Numbered from the stretch's first letter, positions 1 through 9,192 are shown. The stretch is 64,000 bases of DNA from Rhizobium sp. 16-488-2b (GCF_017741815.1 NZ_JAGHMF010000003.1:62001-126000), one strand, 5' to 3'. The notes: generated by a model from the letters alone, not told the origin. Translations and numbers: made by a program.

Positions 1-73
1 TCGCGACCATTTTCTCGGCTTCACCGAGTGTTGGAACATCCAGTCCGACGATCAACCGTTCGCGCGCGTCCAT
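1..73 (-). CDS. pyrF: Orotidine 5'-phosphate decarboxylase, N-terminal fragment
   Basis: The minus strand begins an open frame at an ATG (bases 73-71) that runs off the window edge after 24 codons. It reads MDARERLIVGLDVP and continues with LGEAEKMV. This matches the first beta strand of PyrF, where the Asp of GLDVP lies in the active site. PyrF makes UMP from OMP in pyrimidine synthesis. The start lies one base after the stop codon of the upstream phosphatase-like gene, so the two are probably co-transcribed. Only the N-terminus is visible, so the call rests on this motif. Confidence 0.8.
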   Translation of the reverse strand, partial: MDARERLIVGLDVPTLGEAEKMVA

Positions 74-74
74 C

Positions 75-662
75 TCACATCCATCCGTGCCAGTCTTCGA
101 TAGGCGTCCAGTCGCATGATAGGCGTCGATCCGCAAGACGGAAACAATAGAGATTGCCGCCGCCACCGGGCTGGTCGCGATCCCGCCCGATCGGCCGACC
201 CTCAAGGTGACACTTCAACAGCGTGCCCACACCGCCATGCCCGACGAATGCGATCGGCAGGCTGCTATCATGCGTGGAGAGAATGCGCTCGACGTTGGAG
301 ACGATCCGCAGCTGCGCATCGATCGCCCGCTCCCATCCGTTGAAGCTCTGTTCGGGATTGGCGAAGAACCAGTCCGCCGCCTTCTCGAATTCTGATGGAG
401 GCAGGAAACCGGTCGCGGACCGGTCGTTCTCGTGCATGTCCTCGACGATCTCGACGGAAACGCCCGAGGGGACAGCCAGAATGGCGGCGGTCTCGATCGC
501 CTTGGTCTCGTCGCTGCTGATGATACGTCGCAATTGCGACGCCCAGGGATTGTCCGCCGCCAGCCGCGCGCGTGCGGCGCCGACATCCGACAAGCCCCAT
601 TTGGGCACCGGAACGGCGGCGTCGATCTTCACTTGCGGGTGGGTGATGTAAAGACCGAACAC
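75..662 (-). CDS. Histidine-phosphatase-like protein with altered RHG motif
   Basis: This 195-residue protein resembles the phosphoglycerate mutase-like (histidine phosphatase) fold. The N-terminus reads FGLYITHPQV, where the family usually has a strand ending in RHG. His8 is kept, but the Arg is Thr and the Gly is Pro. A second conserved block, SSDETKAIETA, lies at about 49-59 and the C-terminal catalytic motif GHGG at 141-144. I chose the GTG start at 662 because the longer frame adds low-complexity sequence and would overlap pmtA; from GTG the gene begins one base after the pmtA stop. It is probably translated with pmtA and pyrF. The substrate is unknown, and the changed motif leaves activity uncertain. 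Confidence 0.7.
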   Translation of the reverse strand: MFGLYITHPQVKIDAAVPVPKWGLSDVGAARARLAADNPWASQLRRIISSDETKAIETAAILAVPSGVSVEIVEDMHENDRSATGFLPPSEFEKAADWFFANPEQSFNGWERAIDAQLRIVSNVERILSTHDSSLPIAFVGHGGVGTLLKCHLEGRPIGRDRDQPGGGGNLYCFRLADRRLSCDWTPIEDWHGWM

Positions 663-663
663 G

Positions 664-1260
664 TCAGCCTCGGCGGTAGATCCAGAGCTGCGCCGGCGGA
701 ATGTTGCGGACGATGAAGTCGAAGTGCTGGATATGGTAACGCTCGGGCCGCGCAATGATCGGCGAAACCGGGCCGTAGGAAATCTGCACGAAGGGGCGTC
801 CGGCCGGCAGGCGGCCCAGCACGCTTTCCAGCATGGCGATGCGCGCCTGCATCGGGAAGTTCAAAAGCGGCACGGCGGAAACGACGCTGTCGAATTTCTG
901 CCCATCCATATGGGCCAGCGTCTTGTCGAGATTGAAGGCGTCGCCGTTGATGACGTTCACGCCGGGATAGAGCCGCACCAGGTGCTCGTAGAAGTCGGTC
1001 GAATATTCGATGGCGACAAGGTTTTCAGGCTTTACGCCACGCTGCAGGATGGCCTTGGTGATGGCGCCGGTGCCGGGCCCGAGCTCGAGAACCGGAAGGC
1101 CGGAGTTCGGGTTGATGACGCTTGCCATCTTGCGCGCCGTGATCGACGACGTCGGCACGATGGAGCCGACGGTCTTCGGCCCCTGCATCATCCCCTTGAA
1201 AAACCGGATTTCCTCGTCGAATTTCTTGCCCAGCCGTTCCTTGAGGCGCAAGCCACCCAT
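664..1260 (-). CDS. pmtA: Phosphatidylethanolamine N-methyltransferase, rhizobial type
   Basis: This 198-residue SAM-dependent methyltransferase probably converts phosphatidylethanolamine stepwise to phosphatidylcholine, a major membrane lipid of rhizobia. The SAM-binding motif I (ELGPGTG) is at 59-65, followed by an acidic strand end (VAIEYS). The N-terminal segment KKFDEEIRFFKGM and the segment TVGSIVPTSS are typical of the Sinorhizobium PmtA family. I chose the ATG at 1260 because AAGGAGAA lies just upstream; an in-frame start 24 bases earlier lacks such a site. The gene follows dnaN in the same direction after 109 bases and precedes the phosphatase-like gene with almost no gap. Confidence 0.88.
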   Translation of the reverse strand: MGGLRLKERLGKKFDEEIRFFKGMMQGPKTVGSIVPTSSITARKMASVINPNSGLPVLELGPGTGAITKAILQRGVKPENLVAIEYSTDFYEHLVRLYPGVNVINGDAFNLDKTLAHMDGQKFDSVVSAVPLLNFPMQARIAMLESVLGRLPAGRPFVQISYGPVSPIIARPERYHIQHFDFIVRNIPPAQLWIYRRG

Positions 1261-1369
1261 GCCGTTCTCCTTCGTGCAGCACATGCTGCATGCTTATGTG
1301 CAGGCAATACGGCGCTAAAACAAGGCCAAGCGTCGCAATTGACAAAGTTTGAACGGCAAATGCGACGCG

Positions 1370-2488
1370 CTACACGCGCATCGGCATCAGCACGTAAAGG
1401 GCATCGTCGCCGGCCGTGTCGCGAATGAGCGTCGGAGAACCGGCATCGGCCAGAAGGAAGATCGCCTGATCGCCGGAGAGCTGCGCGGTGATATCGAGCA
1501 GGTATTTGGCGTTGAAGCCGATTTCCATGGCATCGGTGTCGTAGCCGACGGCTACTTCTTCCGTGGCGCTGCCCGAATCCGGGTTGTTGACGGTGAGCAG
1601 CAGCTGTCCGTCGGAAAGCGCCAGCTTCACGGCGCGGCCGCGTTCCGAAGAAATGGTCGAGACGCGGTCGACGGCCTGCGCGAAGCTCGTGCAATCGACG
1701 CGCATTTCCTTGTCGTTGCCGGTCGGGATGACGCGCTGGTAGTCGGGGAAGGTGCCGTCGATCAGCTTCGAGGTCATGACGATCGAGCCGATGGAAAGGC
1801 GGATCTTGGCGTCGGAAACTTCGACCGTGACCATCGCTTCCGGATTGTCGACCAGCTTCTGCAACTCGCCGACCGTCTTGCGCGGAATGATGATGCCAGG
1901 CATGCCCTCGGAGCCCGAGGGAGCGTTGACGTCGGCGCGCGCCAGGCGGTGGCCGTCGGTTGCGACGGCGCGCAGCTTCAGGTCGCCTTCGCTTTCGATC
2001 GTGTGGAAGAAGATGCCGTTCAGATAATAGCGGGTCTCTTCCGTCGAGATCGCGAACTGGGTGCGATCGATCAACATCTTCAGATCCGTCGCCTTCAGCT
2101 TGAAGGTGTGCGTGAAGGTGCCGGCCGTCAGGTCTGGGAAGTCGGATTCCGGCAGGCACTGCAGCGAGAATTTCGAACGGCCGGACTGAACCGTCATCGA
2201 GCCGCCATCCTGGCTGGTGGCGAGCAGCACTTCCGAGCCGTCGGAGAGCTTGCGCACGATGTCGTAGAGAAGATGGGCGGGAACCGTGGTGGCGCCGGGC
2301 TGCTCGACGTTGGCGGGCGTTGCTTCCGTCACTTCCAGATCGAGGTCGGTCGCCTTCATGTCGAGGTTCTGGCCATCGGCGCGCAGCAGGATGTTCGACA
2401 GGATCGGGATCGTGTTGCGGCGTTCAACCACGCGGTGAACGTGGTTCAGCGACTTCAAAAGGTTGGACCGCTCAATAGTAATACGCAT
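1370..2488 (-). CDS. dnaN: DNA polymerase III beta subunit (sliding clamp)
   Basis: This 372-residue protein is the ring-shaped processivity clamp that tethers DNA polymerase III to DNA. The length is normal for the family, and the three repeated clamp domains can be followed: an N-terminal domain starting MRITIERSNLLKSLNHVHRV, a middle domain with FPDLTAG, and a C-terminal domain ending YVLMPMRV, the usual clamp C-terminus. In this window dnaN is about 47 kb from dnaA, the usual separation in rhizobia but unlike the dnaA-dnaN operon of many bacteria. It is divergent from rsmI across a 268-base region that must hold both promoters. Confidence 0.97.
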   Translation of the reverse strand: MRITIERSNLLKSLNHVHRVVERRNTIPILSNILLRADGQNLDMKATDLDLEVTEATPANVEQPGATTVPAHLLYDIVRKLSDGSEVLLATSQDGGSMTVQSGRSKFSLQCLPESDFPDLTAGTFTHTFKLKATDLKMLIDRTQFAISTEETRYYLNGIFFHTIESEGDLKLRAVATDGHRLARADVNAPSGSEGMPGIIIPRKTVGELQKLVDNPEAMVTVEVSDAKIRLSIGSIVMTSKLIDGTFPDYQRVIPTGNDKEMRVDCTSFAQAVDRVSTISSERGRAVKLALSDGQLLLTVNNPDSGSATEEVAVGYDTDAMEIGFNAKYLLDITAQLSGDQAIFLLADAGSPTLIRDTAGDDALYVLMPMRV

Positions 2489-2756
2489 GGGATGCTACCG
2501 CTTTCGACCGTTACTGCCCGGGCGCGCTTAAACGCGCCTGAAAATGCCTTTCCCAAAAGCTGGGATCGGAGGATTGGACGCGCAAAATGGCAGAATTTTG
2601 CGGACGAATGCAAGAGGCGCAAAGGTCGCTGCCCCAGCAATTGCCATTTTCGCTGCGGATGCTCACAGAAATCACCGTTACCGGCGAAGTCCTGCCCCTT
2701 GCCGAAGAGAAAGGTGTCGCCCATAAAGGCCGGAAGCCAGAAAGGGCACACATATC

Positions 2757-3677
2757 TTGAGCAATGACGAGACGACGACAGAGGGCGGCAGGCAGCGCAG
2801 CTTCCGCCTGCACAACATGGCCGTTCCCGCCCGCCCGCAGGAGCCCGGCCTTTATCTCGTCGCGACGCCGATCGGCAATCTCGGCGACATAACGCTGCGC
2901 GCGCTGGAAACGCTGGCCGGCGCCGATGTGCTCGCCTGCGAGGACACCCGCGTCACCCGCGTGCTGCTCGATCGCTACGGCATCCAGAACCGCCCCTACG
3001 CCTACCACGAGCACAATGCCGACGAAGCCGGCCCCCGCCTGCTCGCCGCGCTTGAAGCAGGCAAGTCCGTGGCGCTGGTCTCCGATGCCGGCACGCCGTT
3101 GGTCTCCGACCCCGGCTACCGCCTGGCGCAATCGGCGATCGAAGCCGGCTATCGGGTTATCCCGATCCCGGGCGCCTCGGCGCCGCTGGCAGCCCTTGTC
3201 GGCTCCGGCCTTCCGAACGATGCCTTCCTCTTCGCAGGTTTCCTGCCCACTAAGGACAAGGCCCGCCGTGACCGCCTGTCCGAATTCGCCGCCACGCCTG
3301 CGACGCTGATGTTCTTCGAATCCCCGCACCGCATCGGCGCCACGCTCATTGCCGCCGCAGACGTTCTCGGCGGCGATCGCCCGGCTTCCGTCTGTCGCGA
3401 GCTCACCAAGAGCTACGAGGAGTTCCGCCGAGGCACGCTCGCCGAGCTCGCCGCTCACTATGCCGATGTAGACAACGTCAAAGGCGAGATCGTCCTCGTC
3501 ATCGGCCCGGCGCCGGAGCGCGCCATCGAGGAAACGGATATCGACGCCATCTTGGCCGATCTCTCGCAAACGCTTCCGACCGCCAAGGCCGCCGCCGAGG
3601 CCGCCCGCATCACCGGTCTTCCCCGCAAGGAGCTGTACCAGCGCCTTCTCGACAGAAAGGCGGGCGATGTCAGGTAA
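2757..3677 (+). CDS. rsmI: 16S rRNA (cytidine1402-2'-O)-methyltransferase
   Basis: This 306-residue tetrapyrrole-methylase-fold enzyme 2'-O-methylates C1402 in the 16S rRNA decoding centre using SAM. Signature stretches are [17 protein letters not shown] near residue 34, [20 protein letters not shown] and [15 protein letters not shown]; all are standard for RsmI. The best-supported start is a TTG at 2757. The N-terminal 25 residues before the conserved core are variable. The 3' end overlaps the start of yraN by 11 bases, indicating translational coupling; this rsmI-yraN pairing is common in Alphaproteobacteria. Confidence 0.95.
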   Translation: MSNDETTTEGGRQRSFRLHNMAVPARPQEPGLYLVATPIGNLGDITLRALETLAGADVLACEDTRVTRVLLDRYGIQNRPYAYHEHNADEAGPRLLAALEAGKSVALVSDAGTPLVSDPGYRLAQSAIEAGYRVIPIPGASAPLAALVGSGLPNDAFLFAGFLPTKDKARRDRLSEFAATPATLMFFESPHRIGATLIAAADVLGGDRPASVCRELTKSYEEFRRGTLAELAAHYADVDNVKGEIVLVIGPAPERAIEETDIDAILADLSQTLPTAKAAAEAARITGLPRKELYQRLLDRKAGDVR

Positions 3678-4050
3678 CGACGCTACGGACCCGCATCAAA
3701 AGGGTCTTCGCCGCAAGGCACTGCGTCGGGGCCATGTCTCCGAATACATCGCCGCTTTCTACCTCATTCTCAAAGGCTACCGCATCGTCGCGCTGCGCTA
3801 TCGCACGCGGCTTGGCGAGATCGACATCATTGCCCGCAAGGGCGATCTGGCCGTCTTCGTCGAGGTGAAGGCTCGTCGCGACCAAGGCGCGGCCGTCGAT
3901 GCCGTCTCGCATCTCGCGCAAACCCGCATCCGTGGCGCCAGCGATCTCTGGCTCGCCCGCCAGCGCGACCATGCCCGCCTGTCTCAACGCTACGACATCG
4001 TCGCCGTCTTGCCCGGTCGGTGGCCGGTCCATTTGCGCGATGCGTTCTGA
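3667..4050 (+). CDS. YraN/UPF0102 family nuclease-fold protein
   Basis: This 127-residue protein belongs to UPF0102 (YraN), a family with a restriction-endonuclease-like fold often found beside rsmI. The core pattern is visible: [23 protein letters not shown] followed by [10 protein letters not shown] (given here in two parts), where the Glu-Ile-Asp and Glu-Val-Lys residues form the putative metal site. It overlaps rsmI by 11 bases. In many relatives gshB comes next, but here 5 kb of transport genes intervene. The cellular role of the family is not settled; a link to DNA processing is inferred from the fold. Confidence 0.9.
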   Translation: MSGNDATDPHQKGLRRKALRRGHVSEYIAAFYLILKGYRIVALRYRTRLGEIDIIARKGDLAVFVEVKARRDQGAAVDAVSHLAQTRIRGASDLWLARQRDHARLSQRYDIVAVLPGRWPVHLRDAF

Positions 4051-4094
4051 TTGCTTTCGTTAGTCGGTTAACATTTTCGGAATTTGTAATCGGC

Positions 4095-4123
4095 CTGTCA
4101 TGAAAGCGTTAAGGAGGTGTCAC
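4095..4123 (+). promoter_or_regulatory. Candidate Pho box upstream of ugpB
   Basis: Three 7-base units sit at exact 11-base spacing: CTGTCAT at 4095, GCGTTAA at 4106 and GTGTCAC at 4117. The first is a perfect match to the rhizobial PhoB half-site CTGTCAT, the third matches at five of seven positions and the middle one is weak. The site lies 50-80 bases before the ugpB start. PhoB control of ugp operons is well established in enteric bacteria and rhizobia; its action here is inferred. Confidence 0.45.
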
Positions 4124-4172
4124 AATAGGCCTCTATTGCGTCCTCACGCCAACAACGGTGGAGAGGGTTTTC

Positions 4173-5501
4173 ATGTTTAAGTCGATTTCTTTGGCCGCTG
4201 CCGCGGTCGCATTGTCCGCTTCCGCGTCCTTCGCTGCAACCGAAGTGACCTGGTGGCACGCCATGGGTGGTGAACTCGGCAAGAAGCTCGAGGAAGTTGC
4301 CCAGAAGTTCAACGACAGCCAGAGCGAATACAAGATCGTTCCGGTTTACAAGGGCACCTATCCCGAGACGCTGACGGCCGCCATCGCCGCTTTCCGCGCC
4401 GGCCAGCAGCCCGCCATCGTTCAGGTTTTTGAAGTCGGCACCGGCACGATGATGGCCGCCAAGGGCGCCGTCTATCCGGTCTACCAGCTGATGAAGGACG
4501 AAGGTGAGCCTTGGGATCCGTCGAAGTTCCTGGCGCCGGTCGTCGGCTACTACTCCGACGCTGAGGGCAACATCCTGTCGATGCCGTTCAACTCGTCGAC
4601 CCCGATCCTCTACTACAACAAGGACGTCTTCAAGAAGGCCGGCCTCGATCCTGAAGTCGCTCCGAAGACCTGGGCCGAGCTTGCCGAAATGGGCAAGAAG
4701 ATCGTCTCTTCCGGCGCTGCCAAGTGCGGCTTCACCATGTCCTACGGCGCGACCTGGGTTGGCCTGGAAAACTACTCCGCCATCCAGAACCTGCCTTACG
4801 GCACCCAGCAGAACGGCTTCGGCGGCATGAACGCCGAGTTCACCTTCAACGGCCCGAACCAGGCCAAGTTCTGGGATCACCTGAAGACCTGGCAGGATGA
4901 AGGCGTCTACAAGTACGGCGGCCCGAGCGCTGGTGCCGACGCTGCTCCGCTCTTCTACTCGCAGCAGTGCGCAGCCTACATGAACTCGTCCGCTTCGCGC
5001 GCCGGCGTCATCAACAACGCCAAGGACTTCAAGGTCGGCTTCGCGCCGATGCCTTACGACGACACGGTTACCCAGGATCCGAAGAACTCGATCATCGGCG
5101 GCGCAACGCTGTGGGTTCTGAACGGTCAGAAGGACAAGGCTGTCTACAAGGGCGCCGCCAAGTTCTTCACCTACCTGTCGCAGCCTGAAGTCCAGGCCGA
5201 TTGGCACCAGTTCACCGGCTACCTGCCGATCACCAACGCTGCTTACGAGCTTGGTCAGAAGCAGGGCTACTACGAAAAGAACGCCGGTTCTGACATCGCC
5301 ATCAAGCAGATCATGCGCGGCACGCCTTCCGAAAACTCCAAGGGCGTTCGCTTCGGCAACCTGACGCAGATCCGCGACGTCATCGACCAGCAGTTCGAAG
5401 CCGTTCTCAACGGCAAGAAGACCGGTCAGGAAGCGCTCGACGAAGCCGCAAAGCAGGGCAATGCCAAGCTGCGCGAATTCGAAGCCGCGAACTCCAACTA
5501 A
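4173..5501 (+). CDS. ugpB: sn-Glycerol-3-phosphate ABC transporter, periplasmic binding protein
   Basis: This 442-residue extracellular solute-binding protein (family 1) delivers glycerol-3-phosphate, or glycerophosphodiesters, to the UgpAE permease. A signal peptide covers about residues 1-22 (MFKSISLAAAAVALSASASF then AA). The mature protein opens with ATEVTWWHAMGG, the usual UgpB start. I chose the ATG at 4173, preceded by GGAGAGGG; a GTG 15 bases upstream would overlap that ribosome site. It is the first gene of ugpBAEC and codes with strongly preferred codons, as expected for an abundant binding protein. A stem-loop after its stop may raise its level over the permease genes. Confidence 0.95.
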   Translation: MFKSISLAAAAVALSASASFAATEVTWWHAMGGELGKKLEEVAQKFNDSQSEYKIVPVYKGTYPETLTAAIAAFRAGQQPAIVQVFEVGTGTMMAAKGAVYPVYQLMKDEGEPWDPSKFLAPVVGYYSDAEGNILSMPFNSSTPILYYNKDVFKKAGLDPEVAPKTWAELAEMGKKIVSSGAAKCGFTMSYGATWVGLENYSAIQNLPYGTQQNGFGGMNAEFTFNGPNQAKFWDHLKTWQDEGVYKYGGPSAGADAAPLFYSQQCAAYMNSSASRAGVINNAKDFKVGFAPMPYDDTVTQDPKNSIIGGATLWVLNGQKDKAVYKGAAKFFTYLSQPEVQADWHQFTGYLPITNAAYELGQKQGYYEKNAGSDIAIKQIMRGTPSENSKGVRFGNLTQIRDVIDQQFEAVLNGKKTGQEALDEAAKQGNAKLREFEAANSN

Positions 5502-5520
5502 GGGTCGTTCCCTCCGTCAG

Positions 5521-5551
5521 CCCTCTCCGGCCCGTCCGGGGAGGGCATTTT
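5521..5551 (+). terminator. Intercistronic stem-loop between ugpB and ugpA
   Basis: CCCTCTCCGG (5521-5530) pairs with CCGGGGAGGG (5536-5545) through ten base pairs, one of them G-U, around a five-base loop; CATTTT follows. Such partial terminators or 3' stabilisers after binding-protein genes are known to give more binding protein than permease. Read-through into ugpA, 17 bases further on, is expected. Confidence 0.65.
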
Positions 5552-5567
5552 CCTTGAGGGGTCATGC

Positions 5568-6452
5568 ATGCAAACCAAACGCACCGTCTTCCAAAGCCGT
5601 CTCCTGCCTTATCTCCTGATCGCACCGCAGCTGCTCATCACGATCGTCTTCTTCGTGTGGCCGGCGGTTCAGGCCGTATGGCAGTCCTTCCTGCGCCAGG
5701 ATCCCTTCGGTCTGAAGGACACCTTCGTCGGTTTGGCGAACTACACGCGCTTGCTGCAAGATCCGGATTATCTGAATTCGCTGACCGCCACCTTCGTCTT
5801 CTCGATCGGTGTCACCGTGCTGTCGATGGGGCTGTCGCTGCTCTTCGCGATCTGCGTCAACCGCGTGATCCGCTCGCAGCGCTTCTATACGACGCTTCTG
5901 GTCTGGCCCTACGCCGTGGCGCCGGCCGCATCCGGCCTGCTCTGGTGGTTCATGTTCAACCCCAGCGTCGGCATCATTCCCTATGTGCTGGAACATTTCG
6001 GCTACAGCTGGAACCATCGCCTGAACCCGAACAACGCGATGATCCTGATCATCATCGCCGCCGCCTGGAAGCAGATCTCCTACAACTTCCTGTTCTTCGT
6101 CGCCGGCCTGCAATCGGTCCCGCATTCGCTGACCGAAGCCGCCGCGATCGATGGCGCCGGTCCCATCAAGCGCTTCTGGACGGTGGTCTTCCCGCTGCTG
6201 TCGCCGACCACCTTCTTCCTGGCTGTCATCAACATCACCTACGCGATGTTCGACACCTTCCCGATCATCGACGCGGCCACCTCGGGCGGCCCGTCGCAAT
6301 CGACCAACATCCTTGTCTACAAGGTCTATGCCGATGGTTTCGTCGGTCTCAATCTCGGCCCGTCGGCCGCGCAGTCGGTCGTGCTGATGCTGATCGTGGT
6401 CGTCCTGACCGTCGTCCAGTTCCGCTGGATCGAGCGCAAAGTGCAGTATTGA
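5568..6452 (+). CDS. ugpA: sn-Glycerol-3-phosphate ABC transporter permease
   Basis: This 294-residue inner-membrane protein is one of two permease subunits of the Ugp importer. It has about six hydrophobic spans, starting with LLPYLLIAPQLLITIVFFVW. The EAA loop that contacts the ATPase is visible as EAAAIDGAGPIKRFWTVVFP at about residues 192-211. Length and order match UgpA. The start ATG at 5568 is preferred over an out-of-frame ATG at 5564. It lies 66 bases after ugpB, across a stem-loop, and 14 bases before ugpE. Confidence 0.94.
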   Translation: MQTKRTVFQSRLLPYLLIAPQLLITIVFFVWPAVQAVWQSFLRQDPFGLKDTFVGLANYTRLLQDPDYLNSLTATFVFSIGVTVLSMGLSLLFAICVNRVIRSQRFYTTLLVWPYAVAPAASGLLWWFMFNPSVGIIPYVLEHFGYSWNHRLNPNNAMILIIIAAAWKQISYNFLFFVAGLQSVPHSLTEAAAIDGAGPIKRFWTVVFPLLSPTTFFLAVINITYAMFDTFPIIDAATSGGPSQSTNILVYKVYADGFVGLNLGPSAAQSVVLMLIVVVLTVVQFRWIERKVQY

Positions 6453-6466
6453 AGCGAGAGCCAGCC

Positions 6467-7315
6467 ATGGTCGAGAACCGTCCCTTCCTCAATTTCCTCA
6501 CCCACTTCGTGCTGATCATCGGCATCGGCATGGTGGTGTTCCCCGTCTACCTCGCCTTCATCGCCTCGACGCGCGGTCCCTCGGACTTCTTGACCGGCGT
6601 CGTGCCGATGACGCCGGGCCACCAGATGCTGGAGAACTACGGCGTGCTGCTCGGCACCGGCGCATCCAACGCCGGCGCACCGCCGTTCCTCCTGATGCTC
6701 GGCAACAGCCTGGCGATGGCCATTCTGGTCGCGATCGGCAAGATCGCGATTTCGATCATCTCGGCCTTCGCCATCGTCTATTTCCGCTTTCCCTTCCGCA
6801 CGGTCGCCTTCTGGATCATCTTCATGACGCTGATGCTCCCAATCGAGGTGCGCATCCTGCCGACCTACAAGGTCGTCGCTGATCTCGGCATGCTGAACTC
6901 CTATTCCGGCCTCGTCATTCCCGTCATCGCGTCGGCCACCGCCACCTTCCTGTTCCGGCAGTTCTTCCTGACGGTTCCCGAAGAGATGATGGAAGCGGCG
7001 CGCGTCGATGGCGCAGGCCCGATGAAATTCTTCTGGGATATCCTGCTGCCGCTGTCGCGCACCAATATCGCGGCACTTTTCATCATCATGTTCATCTACG
7101 GCTGGAACCAGTATCTCTGGCCGATGCTGATCACCACCGAACCCGGCTACTACACCGTCGTCATGGGCATCAAGCGCCTGGCCGCGGTGCTGGATGGCGA
7201 CACCCAATGGAACCTTGTGATGGCAGGCGTCATCCTCGCGGCCCTGCCGCCGGTTCTGGTCATCATTTTCATGCAGCGCCTTTTTGTCAAAGGCCTGGTT
7301 GAGACGGAGAAGTAA
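6467..7315 (+). CDS. ugpE: sn-Glycerol-3-phosphate ABC transporter permease
   Basis: This 282-residue permease subunit pairs with UgpA in the inner membrane. It shows six hydrophobic spans and the EAA motif [20 protein letters not shown] at about residues 178-197. The open frame extends about 900 bases further upstream, but that part only shadows ugpA; the ATG at 6467 opens [10 protein letters not shown], the usual family start, and gives the usual length of about 280. It ends two bases before the ugpC start codon, so translation is probably coupled. Confidence 0.94.
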   Translation: MVENRPFLNFLTHFVLIIGIGMVVFPVYLAFIASTRGPSDFLTGVVPMTPGHQMLENYGVLLGTGASNAGAPPFLLMLGNSLAMAILVAIGKIAISIISAFAIVYFRFPFRTVAFWIIFMTLMLPIEVRILPTYKVVADLGMLNSYSGLVIPVIASATATFLFRQFFLTVPEEMMEAARVDGAGPMKFFWDILLPLSRTNIAALFIIMFIYGWNQYLWPMLITTEPGYYTVVMGIKRLAAVLDGDTQWNLVMAGVILAALPPVLVIIFMQRLFVKGLVETEK

Positions 7316-7317
7316 CA

Positions 7318-8421
7318 ATGGCCTCCATCGACGTCGATAATGTCGGCAAGATCTACCACGGCGGCGTTCGCGCCGTTTCCGGCATCGAACTCAAGATTGC
7401 CGATGGCGAGTTCATCGTGCTCGTCGGCCCCTCCGGCTGCGGCAAGTCCACCCTGCTGCGCATGATCGCCGGGCTTGAGACCATCTCCGAAGGCGAGGTG
7501 AAGATCGGCGCGCGCGTCGTCAACAATGTCGAGCCCGCCGATCGCGACATCGCCATGGTCTTCCAGAACTACGCGCTCTACCCGCATATGAGCGTGCGCC
7601 AGAACCTGGAATACGGCCTGAAGAACCGCAAGACGCCGAAGGCCGAGATCGATGCGCGCGTGGCCGAGGCCGCCCGCATGCTTGAAATCAACCAGTATCT
7701 CGAGCGCAAGCCGAAGGCGCTCTCCGGCGGCCAGCGCCAGCGCGTCGCCATGGGCCGCGCCATCGTGCGCAAGCCGGCCGTCTTCCTCTTCGACGAGCCG
7801 CTGTCCAACCTCGATGCCAAGCTGCGCGTTTCCATGCGCGGCGAGATCAAGCGCCTGCAGCGCCGCCTCGGCACCACCTCCATCTACGTCACCCACGACC
7901 AGCTGGAAGCGATGACGCTGGCCGACCGCCTCGTCGTCTTGAACGGCGGCAAGATCGAGCAGGTCGGTTCGCCGCTCGATGTCTACCACCGCCCGGCCTC
8001 CACCTTCGTCGCCTCCTTCATCGGCTCTCCGGCCATGAACCTCCTGAAGGGCGAGCTGCACGGCGACAAGCTGGCGCTCGGGCCGAGCCTCATCGATCTT
8101 TCCGGCTGCGCGCCGACCTCGGGCGCCGTCACCGTCGGTATCCGCGCCGAGGATCTCTTCCTTGCCGGTCCCGACCAACACGCCATGCCTGTTACCGTCG
8201 AGTACGTCGAGGAACTCGGCGCCCAGCGGCTGGTCCACGGCCTGCTCGGCGATCAGCCGATCACCGCGGTGCTGGCGCCCGATATCGACATTCCCGCAGA
8301 ACTGCGCCTGACCATCGCGCCCGAAAAGCTGCATTTTTTCGCGGCCGACACGGGCAAGCGCATTGCCGCCGCAGATACTGATGGTGCATCCGCGCCAGCC
8401 ATGGCTGCCCAGCCTGCTTGA
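7318..8421 (+). CDS. ugpC: sn-Glycerol-3-phosphate ABC transporter ATPase
   Basis: This 367-residue MalK-type ATPase powers the Ugp importer from the cytoplasmic face. Walker A is GPSGCGKS at 37-44, the Q-loop is at Gln83, the signature LSGGQ at 135-139, Walker B VFLFDE at 155-160 and the H-loop His at 193. The C-terminal third is a TOBE-type regulatory domain ([15 protein letters not shown]). It follows ugpE by two bases and completes ugpBAEC in canonical order. UgpC-type ATPases can serve related sugar importers, so specificity rests on the neighbouring UgpB. Confidence 0.94.
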   Translation: MASIDVDNVGKIYHGGVRAVSGIELKIADGEFIVLVGPSGCGKSTLLRMIAGLETISEGEVKIGARVVNNVEPADRDIAMVFQNYALYPHMSVRQNLEYGLKNRKTPKAEIDARVAEAARMLEINQYLERKPKALSGGQRQRVAMGRAIVRKPAVFLFDEPLSNLDAKLRVSMRGEIKRLQRRLGTTSIYVTHDQLEAMTLADRLVVLNGGKIEQVGSPLDVYHRPASTFVASFIGSPAMNLLKGELHGDKLALGPSLIDLSGCAPTSGAVTVGIRAEDLFLAGPDQHAMPVTVEYVEELGAQRLVHGLLGDQPITAVLAPDIDIPAELRLTIAPEKLHFFAADTGKRIAAADTDGASAPAMAAQPA

Positions 8422-8552
8422 AGACAGCGCCCGCTCTTTGGTGGGCGTTGCAATATCGCGGCACTCGTTACAACTTTAGCGAATGTCTGAACGGCTCCGT
8501 CAGGACTCCCTGATATTCCCACTTTAGGGGATAGTGTACTCAGGGGGTTCTG

Positions 8553-9059
8553 GTGGCATCACTGCATCTTATGTTCGCGAGCGCGATGGCCTTGGCCGCC
8601 CGCTCCATGCCCGACATCGTGGCATTTCCGCGCGGCAAGTCCTTCGTCGCGCATTCCAGCGATCTCATCGCCATGAAATCGACGCCGATCAATCCTGACT
8701 GGATTGTCGCCGGCGACCCGCAGGCGCGCACCGGCGAGCACTCGCGCGGCCACGACGACGCAGCGCTGACGGCGATCTGGGACTGCACGGCGGGCGAATT
8801 CCGCTGGTTCTTCGGCTGGGACGAAACGGTGATGATCCTTGAGGGCGAGGTGCACATCACCGCCGACGACGGCACCGAGCGCGTGCTGCGCGCCGGCGAC
8901 GTCGCCTTCTTCGCCGGCGGCACCTGGGCCAGCTGGCGCGTCGACAATTACGTCCGCAAGGTTGCCTTCCTGCGCAAGCCCTTCCCAAAGCCGGTGGCGC
9001 TCGCCTATCGCCTGCGCAACCTGTTGCGCGGCAGCGGCCAGCAGGGCATCGCGGCCTGA
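8553..9059 (+). CDS. Cupin-domain protein
   Basis: This 168-residue protein carries a single cupin barrel of the EutQ/(S)-ureidoglycine-aminohydrolase-like type: FFGWDETVMILEGEVHITAD and then LRAGDVAFFAGGTWASW. The first motif shows Glu and the second lacks most metal-binding His residues, so metal use is doubtful. The C-terminus (about 140-160) contains KPVALAYRLRNLLRG. I chose the GTG at 8553, which has CAGGGGG upstream. It lies 131 bases after ugpC and 133 before gshB, all on the plus strand, but I see no clear functional tie. Its function is unknown. Confidence 0.75.
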   Translation: MASLHLMFASAMALAARSMPDIVAFPRGKSFVAHSSDLIAMKSTPINPDWIVAGDPQARTGEHSRGHDDAALTAIWDCTAGEFRWFFGWDETVMILEGEVHITADDGTERVLRAGDVAFFAGGTWASWRVDNYVRKVAFLRKPFPKPVALAYRLRNLLRGSGQQGIAA

Positions 9060-9192
9060 AACACGGCTTGAATTGAAACTTGAAACACATGCCGGCCAAT
9101 TGCGCCGGCGCACGGCACAAAACCCGTCCATTGACCGTTGCGTTCGCGCCCTCTGCGGCCTACATCTGTCCGGCAATCGCTAAGGGACAGAA

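Noticed and set aside
1330..1368. A GCGTCGCA/TGCGACGC inverted repeat between dnaN and pmtA, as a dnaN terminator
   Set aside because: The arms are 23 bases apart and no U-run follows on the minus strand, so a terminator is not supported.
5564..6466. A 300-codon N-terminal extension of ugpE
   Set aside because: It overlaps ugpA in another frame. UgpA has the permease motifs, and ugpE has a normal start and length at 6467.
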